Positions 16,175 through 24,205 of a stretch of DNA of 64,000 nt are shown here, piece after piece (within the stretch, counting starts at the first letter, position 1; the number at the start of each line of letters is the position of its first letter). Under the pieces are notes generated by a model. It saw only the letters and a program-made list of their open reading frames with translations. It was not told where the DNA came from and made no database searches. Made by a program: the position numbers and the translations under genes. The stretch is from Nannocystis sp. RBIL2. GTDB lineage: Bacteria; Myxococcota_A; Polyangia; Nannocystales; Nannocystaceae. Location of the stretch: the NCBI RefSeq assembly GCF_026626745.1, contig NZ_JAPNJW010000001.1, positions 3,332,001-3,396,000 on the forward strand, read 5' to 3'.

Positions 16175-16789
16175 GACACTTCTCCTCAATGTCCGGACAG
16201 ACCGGGACGTTAGGCGCGGGACCCATGGATGGTCAAGCGATTTGTTTTGCGCTGCAACATAATGCGGTGATGCCGGATGGCATGATGCAGAACGATGTTC
16301 ATCCGGCGATCTCAGGCCCCTCGGCGACGCTGCGGCCACGAGCACCCACCCCAGGTGGGCGCCCGCGCGCATGGCTCGACCTCGGGATCGAACGCCCCCT
16401 GCGATCAGGAGAACGGGCGAACGCGGCGCTCGCCGCACGCTCGCCGTCACGCCGGGCACCTGCGCGCGCAGGGGTACGCAATGTTTTTGCGGTGCAAGGT
16501 GCCGTGTCTGGCGCTGGCCGGAATAAACGGCCATGCACGGAGAGTTATGTTGCGGCGCAGCAAAGATGCAGGCGCGTTGCGATCTGCATGCCTATGCAGT
16601 GCCACGACCTGCAACGCCGCTGACCGCTCGCACGGAGCCGGCCCACGCGTCGGGGCTCGGCCTGGCGACATCCAGTTCCTGAAGAACTCGGTCGTGCTGC
16701 ACAAGCGCACCACGTACGAGGATTGGGATGACCCGGCCGAAAAAACGACGCCTCTTGCGCCTGTGGCTCGCGGCGCCCGACTTCGACGA
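16175..16789. other. 615-bp intergenic region with an imperfect long-range inverted repeat
   Basis: I see no supported gene here. TTTGCGCTGCAACATAA at about 16248 recurs in inverted, slightly changed form (complement of TTATGTTGCGGCGCAGCAAA) at about 16544-16564. Two ~18-bp arms are thus about 300 bp apart. The stretch between includes degraded sequence on both strands. It could be the remains of a small mobile element; no transposase piece is visible. Confidence 0.3.
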
Positions 16790-16996
16790 CGGCGACGTGC
16801 AGCTTCGACGCGGCGGCCGTTTAGCTTGAGCTCGAGAATTCGGCGCCGCAGCGCGTGCCGAGTGACGCCGAGCAAGGCCGCGGCACCGACGAGTGAGCCG
16901 GCGCGCTCGAGGGCGAGCTCGCAGAGCCGGCCTTCAGCGTCGAGGAGATTTAGCTGTCGAGTTCGATTCGCGTGGGTTCCGGCGCGGGGTCGTTCA
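16790..16996 (-). pseudogene. Fis-type helix-turn-helix fragment, frameshifted
   Basis: A minus-strand start at 16996 reads MNDPAPEPTRIELDS and stops. One base away, the adjoining frame continues LNLLDAEGRLCELALERAG, then LVGAAALLGVTRHALRRRI, a clear Fis/HTH_8 helix-turn-helix (A-x-LLGVTRxALRRRI). The join at about 16950 suggests one former protein broken by a frameshift. Alternatively the HTH frame could start from an unrecognised codon. Such Fis-type regulators often stand at the C-terminus of sigma54 activators, but no AAA+ domain is present here. Confidence 0.45.
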
Positions 16997-17096
16997 TGAT
17001 CATCGGACTCGCGTCGCAGAGCTGGTGTGATCGCAGCGTCCCGCCTTGATTCGCGCGGAAATGGTTGTTGCAACGCGGCCTCGGCCTCCGATGCTT

Positions 17097-17128
17097 GAGC
17101 CCGTCGTATCATATGATACGGCGGGCTC
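17097..17128. repeat. 32-bp near-perfect palindrome (operator- or hairpin-like)
   Basis: The left half GAGCCCGTCGTATCAT is complementary to the right half with one mismatch. The central 16 bp, CGTATCATATGATACG, are perfectly palindromic and AT-rich in a GC-rich setting. It lies 115 bp before the gene at 17243. No T-run follows on either strand, so an operator for a dimeric regulator is more likely than a terminator. Function inferred only from the shape. Confidence 0.75.
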
Positions 17129-17242
17129 AGTGAACGGCCAAGCCAGCCACGGCCTCTGCCTCGGCCTCGGCCACCTCGCGCGCCTCGCTGCGATAATAGT
17201 CGGGCGGCAGGCCGTGGCGCGAGCGCCGACGAGCTCGCTCAG

Positions 17243-18475
17243 ATGCTCCCCCAGACGGTCCCCGCGGACCGCTTCCTGCGCATCGTGCTGAGAAACCGGC
17301 TCGCGAAGAAGTGGCCGCTCACGTCGGACGAGTACCAAGACGCGTGCATCTTCTTGGCGGCGGAGCGCGTCGGGGCGGGCGGGCGGGCGTTCGCGTCCGA
17401 GCTCGGCATTCCTGGCCACGAGTACGCCACCCTCAACGACGCGGTGTTGGAGCGCCACATCGAGGCGACGGAAGCCGATCACCGGATCGCGGCCGCGCAG
17501 ATGATGCGGCCGGGGCACCTGCACCTCATCGAGCGTCGACTGGCTGTCGAGGACGACGAGCGCGCGCGCGCCGGTCTGCGCGAAGCGGGCCAGCGCATCG
17601 CGGGCGAGAGGGGCGCTCCGCCGAGCGCCCTGCTGAGCGGGCCCGACCGCCTCGCGCAGCTCGTTCGCCTCTTTGGCCGCGACAAGGGGTGGTTGCGGTG
17701 GAGCACCGCGGCCGCGTGTTTTGGCCAAGACGCGGAAGAGCTGAGGGCCGCGGCGAGCGAGCTGCCCATGATCCACTCGTCGGGCGCGTTCTTCTTCGTC
17801 GCGGAAGGAGGACGCACCCCACCTCCGCTCGTCCCCGACCTGGGGGATGCGCGGGAGCTCGCGCTTCGAATGGCCTGCTCGGACGCGCTTGGCCGAGTGA
17901 AGGAGTTCACGCCCACGCACGCGCGTCAGCTGGCCGAGTTCTGGTTGCGCGCCCAGACCGGCCTGTGGCTTCCCGATCTTCGCTATTGGCTCGGGCTCCC
18001 CGACCTGGCGAGCGCCTTCGAGGGGGTGCTCTTGCGCGCGGGGACCACGCCGCTGCGTTGCCATGGCGGGCAGATCGAAGGGGGCGTGGACCTCAACGCG
18101 GTATTGGTCATGCATCACCCCATCCACGGCGACTCCCCGTGGCAGGACGAGGCGCCGAAGTGGCAGACGAACCGGCCGCGCCTCGGTCAAGACGAGCTCC
18201 CCGATTTCGAGGCCGCCCCCGAGGTGGCTTTCGCCGATTGGACGCGTCGCACCAAGGCGCTCGGCTACGAGGGCGTTCGTGAGCAGCGGGCGGTGATTCA
18301 CACCGTTCGAGCCGTCGGCAACGTCAGGATCCACCACTCCGGACACGGCGAGGGCTACGGCAAGGGACCGCAGCGGATCCGGGAGGTGTCGTTTCCGACC
18401 CACTCGGACGCCGCAGTCTCCGAGGTGGTCTGGGACCTGCGAAGGCTGCTCGGGATCGACCCGCTGAAGGGCTAA
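17243..18475 (+). CDS. hypothetical protein, 410 residues
   Basis: A long uninterrupted frame with normal protein composition and no recognisable family. There is no signal peptide or membrane segment, so it is probably cytoplasmic. It is rich in helices and Trp/His (MMRPGHLHLIERRLA; WLRWSTAAACFGQDAEEL). The C-terminal region contains clustered His (IHHSGHGEGYGKG) that might bind metal or nucleotide, but I cannot assign a role. The ATG at 17243 lacks a strong ribosome-binding site, and the frame stays open some codons upstream (SADELAQ). A striking palindrome sits 115 bp upstream and may regulate it. It shows no linkage to neighbours: downstream is an antisense fragment. Confidence 0.6.
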   Translation: MLPQTVPADRFLRIVLRNRLAKKWPLTSDEYQDACIFLAAERVGAGGRAFASELGIPGHEYATLNDAVLERHIEATEADHRIAAAQMMRPGHLHLIERRLAVEDDERARAGLREAGQRIAGERGAPPSALLSGPDRLAQLVRLFGRDKGWLRWSTAAACFGQDAEELRAAASELPMIHSSGAFFFVAEGGRTPPPLVPDLGDARELALRMACSDALGRVKEFTPTHARQLAEFWLRAQTGLWLPDLRYWLGLPDLASAFEGVLLRAGTTPLRCHGGQIEGGVDLNAVLVMHHPIHGDSPWQDEAPKWQTNRPRLGQDELPDFEAAPEVAFADWTRRTKALGYEGVREQRAVIHTVRAVGNVRIHHSGHGEGYGKGPQRIREVSFPTHSDAAVSEVVWDLRRLLGIDPLKG

Positions 18476-18479
18476 AGCG

Positions 18480-18955
18480 CGTCGCCTTGGGCCTCGCCGA
18501 GGCAGCCGCCTGGCCCATCCTGCCGGGGAGTCATCTTCACCTTGCCGGCCGTGCCCGCAGGCCGCGCGCTGTAGTTCGGCGAGGCGCGCCAGATCGATCC
18601 GGCGTAGTCGGGGCCGGGCGCGAGCGCCGGTTGCTCGGGGTGGTGAAGTCGGGGACCACGCCGGCCTCGGGCCTGAGCTGGGCCACGGGGGCGCCGCCGA
18701 GGTCGAGCACGGCGACGCCGCCCTGGAGCGCGCCGTAGACGTCGTGTTGGATGTAATTGACGAGCGCGTCCTCGATGGCGATGTCGCTCATCGAGGCGAT
18801 CGCCGGGGCCCACGCGCCGAGGTCGTCGCGGTCGAACTCGAGGTCGTCGGCGTAGCTGCGCAGCACCGCGGCGCCGGCGCGGATGTTGCTGCGGCGGTCG
18901 TTCTTGACGTCGTCGAGGCTGGCGTCGATGAGCCCGGCGCCGAGACCGAAGTGCT
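18480..18955 (-). pseudogene. N-terminal remnant of an amidase-like lipoprotein
   Basis: On the minus strand one frame reads LIDASLDDVKNDRRSNIRAG, then SIAIEDALVNYIQ-like sequence (actual: MSDIAIEDALVNYIQHDVY). After a frameshift near 18650 another frame continues PALAPGPDYAGSIWRASPNYSARP and TAGKVKM. The pattern PDYxxxxWRxSPNYxxRP-xxGKVxM resembles the segment that precedes the catalytic domain in myxobacterial N-acetylmuramoyl-L-alanine amidase-type proteins. Here the catalytic domain after GKVKM is gone, as is the signal peptide. The piece sits between the operon's last gene and an unrelated hypothetical gene. Family assignment is moderately secure at best. Confidence 0.45.
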
Positions 18956-18984
18956 GTGGCGGAGATCGAAGAGGCCGGGCGAGT

Positions 18985-21900
18985 CTACATGCTCCGCTCG
19001 AACCACCCGCGCACCCGCCACAGGGTGACGAACACGCAGGGCACGACGTGCAGACACAGCGCCGTCGACACCGCCAGGCCGCCGAGCACGATCGCACCGA
19101 CGCCGCGATACAGCTCCGCGCCGGCCCCCGGCACCAGCACCATCGGCAGCAAGGCGACGAGGGACGTCAGCGAAGTCATGAGGATCGGTCGCGTGCGGGC
19201 GCCGACAGCATCGGTGGTGGCCGCGACCAGATCGAGGCCGGCGGCCAGCCGCGCGAGGGCCCCCTCGACGATCAGGATCGCGTTGTTCACCACGACGCCG
19301 ATCAGGATCAGAAAACCGATCGCCGTCATCACGTCGAGGCCCTGCCCGCCGCCGAAGCGATCGAGCACCAGCAGCCCGGCGACGCCCCCCGCACCGGCGA
19401 GCGGGATGGTGACGAGCACGGCGATGGGGGCGAAGAAGTTCCCGAACAGGGCCGCGAGCAACAGGTAGGAGATCAGCAAGGCGACCCACAGCACGCGCGT
19501 CAGCTGGCCCTTGGCCTGGGCCAGCTTGCCCGCCGTCCCGGCGATCGCCACGTCGACGGTCGCCGGGATCCGACCGTCGGCCAACAGCTCGCTCACCGTG
19601 CCCTGGATCTGCTGCATCGCGCGCTCGAGCGGTAGCTCGGGCGGCGGCGTGACCTGCAAGGTGATCGCCCGTGCCCCCTCGATGCGACGGATCTGCGTCG
19701 GCCCGAGCTCGACCGTGATGTCCGCGAGGGAGGAGAGCGACACCGGCTCACCGCGCGGGCCAGCCAGCGGCGCAGCGACCAGCTGCTCGACGCGCATGTT
19801 CGACGACGCTTCACCCCCGACGAGCGGCTCGCCGCTGCTGCGAGCGCGCAAGACCACCTCGAGCTTCGCCTCGCCGGTCGGCCCCCACTCGCCGATCACC
19901 GCGCCATCGACGATCGCGTCGACGGCGAGGGCGAGTTCGGCCATACCCATGCCCATGCTCGCGCATCGCTCGGACCGCGGCGCGACCCGCAGCTCCGGTG
20001 CGCCTGGGTCGAGCGAAGGGATCGCTCGCGCCTGGGCCGCTGGCACGCGCTCGCTCAACTCTGCCAGCAGCGCCTCGCTGGATGCACGCAGCACGTCCAG
20101 GTCCGGGCCACGCAGATCGATCTCGACGGCGCGACCGTCACCGAGGCGGCTGGCGAACAGGCTGGCCTGGGTGGCAAAGCTGTTCGCGTCGGGGACCTCC
20201 GCCAGCGCTCGGCGATAGAAGCCCGCCAGCTCGCCGGCCCGCGCGTCGTCGACCGTCGAGGCGCCGCAGAGCACCTCGTTGGCGTCGCCGACGAAGAAGC
20301 TTCGGCGGACCGCCGGCACCCCGCCGCGGTCGACGCCTTCGTGAGCGACGACCTCCGCTTGCACACTCGCCCCCATCGCCTCGAGCTCGCCGACGCTGTA
20401 GCCCGGCGGCGGCACGATGATCCCGAACACCAGGTTGCGGTCTCCGCTGGGCAGGTACTCCATCGCAGGCAGTCTCACGACGACGGCGACCGCCGCGGCC
20501 ATGAACAGCACCAGGAGCCCGACGCTCCGGGTCGGAGTCTGCGTCAGCCAGCGGATCTGGCCGGTCAGCAGCGAGCGCACGCCCGAGCTCGCCGCGGGCC
20601 CAGGCGCCCGGTCACGCTCTGGTCGCGCTCGGAGCCACCACGCCGCCAGGCTCGGCAACACCAGGTTCGACACCAGCAGCGAGACGGCGACGGATGCCGA
20701 GATGGCGACGGCGATGTCCCGGAGCAGCTCGCCGACCTCGCCGCGCCACAGCACCACGGGCACGAACACGACGGCGGTCGTCGCCGTGTTCATGACCAGC
20801 GCGCCCCACACCTCTTCGACGCCGCGCCGCGCCGCCTCGACCATGCTGTCACAGCGCCCGCGCCACACTTCGATCGACTCGAGCACGACGATCGAGTTGT
20901 CGACGACCATGCCGACCGCGAAGGTCGTGCCCGCGAGGGAGACCACGTTGACGCTGCGTCCGAAGCTGGCCATGCCGAGCGCCGTGCCGCACACGCAGAT
21001 CGGGATCGACAGGCCGATCAGGCCGGCCGCGCCGGCGCTGCGCAGGAACAGCCATAGGACGACGATCGCCAGCGCGCCGCCCATGAGCAGGTTCTCGGTC
21101 ACGAGATCGAGGGCCCGCTCGATGTAGTCCACCTGGTCGTCGAAGACCTCGATGTGCAGGCCCTCGGCCGCGACCCGCTCGCGCGCGAGCCCGTCGACGA
21201 GGGCACGGATCTCGCGCGAGACCGCGAGCACGTTGGCGCCCGCCTCGGCGAACATGACGAGCCCCATCGCCGGGCTGGTCCCGGCCATGGCCACCCCCGT
21301 CGGCTTGCGCAAGCCCGCGCGCACCGTCGCCACGTCCCCCAGGACGATCGGCCGCAGCCCCGCGCTCGGCGCCCCGCCGATGACGATCGCCGCGAAGTCC
21401 TCGACCCTCTCCGGCGCCAGCGGCGTGCGCACCAGCAGACGGCGCTTGCCCAGCGTGACATCGCCCGCCGAAGCGTCGACGAGGACCGCCTTGATGCGCG
21501 CAGCCACGGTGGCGATCGACAGATCCCGCGCCGCGAGCGCCGCGAGGTCGAAGTCGATGTGCACGACCTGATCGCCACCGCCGGTCAGCTCGACGGCCGC
21601 GACTCCCGGGATGCGGCGAAATCGGGGCAAGACATTGCGCTCCACCCAGTGCCGGTGCCCCGCCACCGCCTGGTCCTCGCGACCACGAATGATCACGATC
21701 GAGATCGGCTGGCCGACGGTGCCCGCCGTCGCGATCACCGGCTGGCGTGCGCCCGCCGGGTGCATGTCGACCTCGCTCATCGCGTTCGCCACGCGCAGCC
21801 GTGCGACCTCGAGTTCGGTGCCGACCTCGAAGATCAGGCGAATCCGGGCCTGACCTGGCTTGGCCTCGGACTCCATGCGCAGCAGGCCGATGACGCCCTC

Positions 21901-22143
21901 GAGCGCCTCCTCCTGCTCCTCGAGCAGCTCGGTCTCGACCTCGGCGGGGCTGGCCCCCGGCCACGCCGTCGTCACGCCGATCTCGGGGGTCGAGACCTCG
22001 GGGGTCAGCTGGATCGGCAGGTCGATCAGCGACACGAGGCCGGCCAGGACCACCAGGATCACGGCCACCATCACCGCGACCGGATGGGCGATCGCAGCGT
22101 GCAGGAGCCCGCGTGGGGTCGGGTCTGCGACCCTCGTCGTCAC
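18985..22143 (-). CDS. RND-family efflux pump, inner-membrane transporter
   Basis: 1052 residues, the normal length for an RND pump. It starts with GTG at 22143, overlapping the stop of the membrane-fusion gene as GTGA, so the two are translationally coupled. The first membrane helix (AIAHPVAVMVAVILVVLAGLVSL) is followed by a porter domain. The N-terminal TM block includes FAVGMVVDNSIVVLESIE, with the paired acidic residues of the proton relay. A second porter domain comes next, then the C-terminal TM block (LILIGVVVNNAILIVEGALA). The partner membrane-fusion protein is encoded immediately upstream; no outer-membrane TolC gene is in the window. As the last gene of the nine-gene operon it probably exports the operon's product or gives self-resistance. 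Confidence 0.92.
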   Translation of the reverse strand: MTTRVADPTPRGLLHAAIAHPVAVMVAVILVVLAGLVSLIDLPIQLTPEVSTPEIGVTTAWPGASPAEVETELLEEQEEALEGVIGLLRMESEAKPGQARIRLIFEVGTELEVARLRVANAMSEVDMHPAGARQPVIATAGTVGQPISIVIIRGREDQAVAGHRHWVERNVLPRFRRIPGVAAVELTGGGDQVVHIDFDLAALAARDLSIATVAARIKAVLVDASAGDVTLGKRRLLVRTPLAPERVEDFAAIVIGGAPSAGLRPIVLGDVATVRAGLRKPTGVAMAGTSPAMGLVMFAEAGANVLAVSREIRALVDGLARERVAAEGLHIEVFDDQVDYIERALDLVTENLLMGGALAIVVLWLFLRSAGAAGLIGLSIPICVCGTALGMASFGRSVNVVSLAGTTFAVGMVVDNSIVVLESIEVWRGRCDSMVEAARRGVEEVWGALVMNTATTAVVFVPVVLWRGEVGELLRDIAVAISASVAVSLLVSNLVLPSLAAWWLRARPERDRAPGPAASSGVRSLLTGQIRWLTQTPTRSVGLLVLFMAAAVAVVVRLPAMEYLPSGDRNLVFGIIVPPPGYSVGELEAMGASVQAEVVAHEGVDRGGVPAVRRSFFVGDANEVLCGASTVDDARAGELAGFYRRALAEVPDANSFATQASLFASRLGDGRAVEIDLRGPDLDVLRASSEALLAELSERVPAAQARAIPSLDPGAPELRVAPRSERCASMGMGMAELALAVDAIVDGAVIGEWGPTGEAKLEVVLRARSSGEPLVGGEASSNMRVEQLVAAPLAGPRGEPVSLSSLADITVELGPTQIRRIEGARAITLQVTPPPELPLERAMQQIQGTVSELLADGRIPATVDVAIAGTAGKLAQAKGQLTRVLWVALLISYLLLAALFGNFFAPIAVLVTIPLAGAGGVAGLLVLDRFGGGQGLDVMTAIGFLILIGVVVNNAILIVEGALARLAAGLDLVAATTDAVGARTRPILMTSLTSLVALLPMVLVPGAGAELYRGVGAIVLGGLAVSTALCLHVVPCVFVTLWRVRGWFERSM

Positions 22144-23243
22144 TCCCTCGCCTCCACGATCCGCACGTCCTGCCGGTCGCGCAGGCGCTCGTTGCCCCGC
22201 GTGACCACGATGTCCCCCGGCCCGAGGCCCGCGCCGAGCACCAGCGCGCTCGCGCCAGCCATCGCCAGCAGCTCGACTCGGACCGCGCAGGCGTGGCCGT
22301 CGAGCACCTTCAACACCCGCGTCTCGGCGGCGCCCTGGACCACCGCGTCGCGCGGCACGACCACCGCACCGGGGCCCTCGTGGCGGACCGGGAGCGCGAC
22401 CTGGACGATCATCCCGGGCAGCAACCACCCCTGTCCACGCGGGTTCAGGCGCAGCTCCACGGTCTGCGTGACCGGCTCGACGATCGCCGAGATAGCGACG
22501 ATCTCGGCGGTGAGCTCGGCCGGGTCGCGAGCGGCTCGCTCGGGCGTGCTGCCGAGGCTCGGACGCAAGCTCGTCGCCCCCCCGACGGCCAGCTGCTCGC
22601 GCAGCGTCGGTGAGACCGCCGCGCGCACCTCCACCGGCCCCTCGGCCACCAGCTCGAGCACGGCCTGCCCGGCCGCGACCCAGGCACCCGCGTCGACCTC
22701 GCGCGTGCGCACCACCCCCGCGAAGGGGGCTCTCAGCTGGTGCTCGGACAGACCGACCCGGGCCGCCCGCAGCTCGGCGTGGCGACGATCGCGACGGGCC
22801 GCGAAGGCCTCGGCGCGGCCGAGCTCGCGCTCGATCGACTCGCCGGCCAGCACCTGCGCGCCCAGGTCCCGCGCGCGCCCGGCCTCGCGGCGGGCTTGCG
22901 ACAGCTCGTGCTCGACCTCGTCGAGGTTCGACGAGGCCGCCGCCATCTGGGCCCGAGCCTGACGCGGATCGAGGGTCGCCAGCAGCTGGCCGAGCTCGAC
23001 CCGATCGCCCTCCCGGACCTCCACCGTGAGCACCCGACCCTGCGCGCCGAAGCCGAGCGCCGCGGCTTGCATGGCCCGGACCTGCCCGGGGAAGACGTGC
23101 TCGCTCGCCAGCACGCCCGCCTCCGCACGAGCGACCACCACCGGGGCCGCAGCGGGCTCGGAACCCGCCTGGACCTGCTCGGGTTCCGCACAGGCGAGCT
23201 GGGCCGTGAGCAGCAGCGCCCCGGATGTCCGCGGCGATGTCAC
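22140..23243 (-). CDS. RND membrane-fusion (periplasmic adaptor) lipoprotein
   Basis: 367 residues. A signal peptide with a lipobox-like end (LTAQLAC) anchors it. The HlyD/AcrA architecture is visible. A first half-lipoyl motif (GFGAQGRVLTVEVREGDRVELG) is followed by a helical hairpin with heptad Ala/Arg/Glu (ASSNLDEVEHELSQARREAG) and a second half-lipoyl motif (LRAPFAGVVRTREVDAGAWV). A beta-barrel domain comes next (LPGMIVQVALPV) and then a membrane-proximal domain. It bridges the RND pump to an outer-membrane channel. The ATG overlaps the stop of the aminotransferase gene (ATGA), and its own stop overlaps the pump start, showing single-operon organisation. Confidence 0.92.
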   Translation of the reverse strand: MTSPRTSGALLLTAQLACAEPEQVQAGSEPAAAPVVVARAEAGVLASEHVFPGQVRAMQAAALGFGAQGRVLTVEVREGDRVELGQLLATLDPRQARAQMAAASSNLDEVEHELSQARREAGRARDLGAQVLAGESIERELGRAEAFAARRDRRHAELRAARVGLSEHQLRAPFAGVVRTREVDAGAWVAAGQAVLELVAEGPVEVRAAVSPTLREQLAVGGATSLRPSLGSTPERAARDPAELTAEIVAISAIVEPVTQTVELRLNPRGQGWLLPGMIVQVALPVRHEGPGAVVVPRDAVVQGAAETRVLKVLDGHACAVRVELLAMAGASALVLGAGLGPGDIVVTRGNERLRDRQDVRIVEARE

Positions 23244-24205
23244 GCGGCGCCCGGGTCCCCGATGGCCTCGACGAGGGCCAGGTTCTCCGCGGGCGTACGC
23301 AGGGATATGCGCACGTGGCCATCGAGCCCATAGCAGCCCATGTCCTTGACCAGCATGCCGCGGGCCGCCAGCCGCGGCAGCACGACCGCCGGGTCCGCGG
23401 CCACGATCACGAAGTTGGTCTGGGTCTCGTGGACCGTGAAGCCGCGCGCGCGCAGGCCCGCGACCACGCGCCCGCGCTCCTCGATCAGCGCGCGGCAGCG
23501 GGCCTGAAACTCATCGACGTGGTCCAATGCCGCCGCGACGGCGACCAGACTGGGCGTGCTCATGCTGCAGAACCACTGCCGCGCCCGCATCGCCCCGATG
23601 TCCTCTGCCGGACCGATCAGCGCTCCCACGCGCAGGCCCGCCATCGCGAAGGACTTCGAGAACGAGTGGAAGTAGAACCCGCGCGGCCCGGGCGCGAGCG
23701 CGGCGAGGGGCGCGTCGGCGTAGCCGGCGTACGTGCGATCGACGAGCAGCCCCCCGCAGCGCTGCTGGAGCTGCTCGAGCTGCGCCTGCGTCGTGACGAC
23801 CCCGGTCGGGTTGTCGGGGTCCGCGAGCAAGACGAAGTCGTCGCGCTCGAGGGCCTCGACGTCGTCGCGGGCCAGCTCGAAGCGCGGGCCGACCCGACGC
23901 AGCGCGAAGCTGCGTCGTCGCATCACCGCGATGCGATCCCAGTAGCCGTGGAAGCCCGGCCAGGTCGCGACGAAGCGCATGGCCTCGAAGTGGGTGATCA
24001 GGCGATCGACGCACTCGTCGATGCCCTGAGTCAGCATCACCTCGTCCCGCGTCACCCCGAAGTGCTCGGCGACCCGCGCCAGGGTCCGCTCGGTCTGCGC
24101 CAGCGGGTAGCAGTGGAACTGATCGGCGCTCTCGCGGACGCGACGCCGAACGACCTCGGGCAGACCCAGGGCGCTCTCGTTGAGGTCGAAGCGCGTCATG
24201 CTCAT
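23240..24205 (-). CDS. PLP-dependent aminotransferase (class I/II, HisC-like)
   Basis: 321 residues, somewhat short for the HisC-type fold-I group (about 350). Landmarks are DPDNPTG (the NPTG turn that packs on PLP), the PLP-binding lysine in FHSFSKSFAMAGLRVG, and a substrate-carboxylate Arg in HVRISLR near the C-terminus. It begins DLNESALGLP, the usual N-terminal substrate loop. It probably transaminates an amino acid or its 2-oxo acid. Beside a methyltransferase of the 2-ketoarginine type, an arginine/2-ketoarginine exchange is the attractive hypothesis; related PLP enzymes such as MppP or RohP act oxidatively on arginine. It overlaps both neighbours by four bases. Confidence 0.88.
   Translation of the reverse strand: MSMTRFDLNESALGLPEVVRRRVRESADQFHCYPLAQTERTLARVAEHFGVTRDEVMLTQGIDECVDRLITHFEAMRFVATWPGFHGYWDRIAVMRRRSFALRRVGPRFELARDDVEALERDDFVLLADPDNPTGVVTTQAQLEQLQQRCGGLLVDRTYAGYADAPLAALAPGPRGFYFHSFSKSFAMAGLRVGALIGPAEDIGAMRARQWFCSMSTPSLVAVAAALDHVDEFQARCRALIEERGRVVAGLRARGFTVHETQTNFVIVAADPAVVLPRLAARGMLVKDMGCYGLDGHVRISLRTPAENLALVEAIGDPGAA

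Noticed and set aside
18985..23331. A single 1448-residue frame covering the RND pump and the region upstream
   Set aside because: The first ~395 codons are antisense-frame Arg/Gly-rich sequence overlapping the membrane-fusion gene. The real pump starts at GTG 22143.
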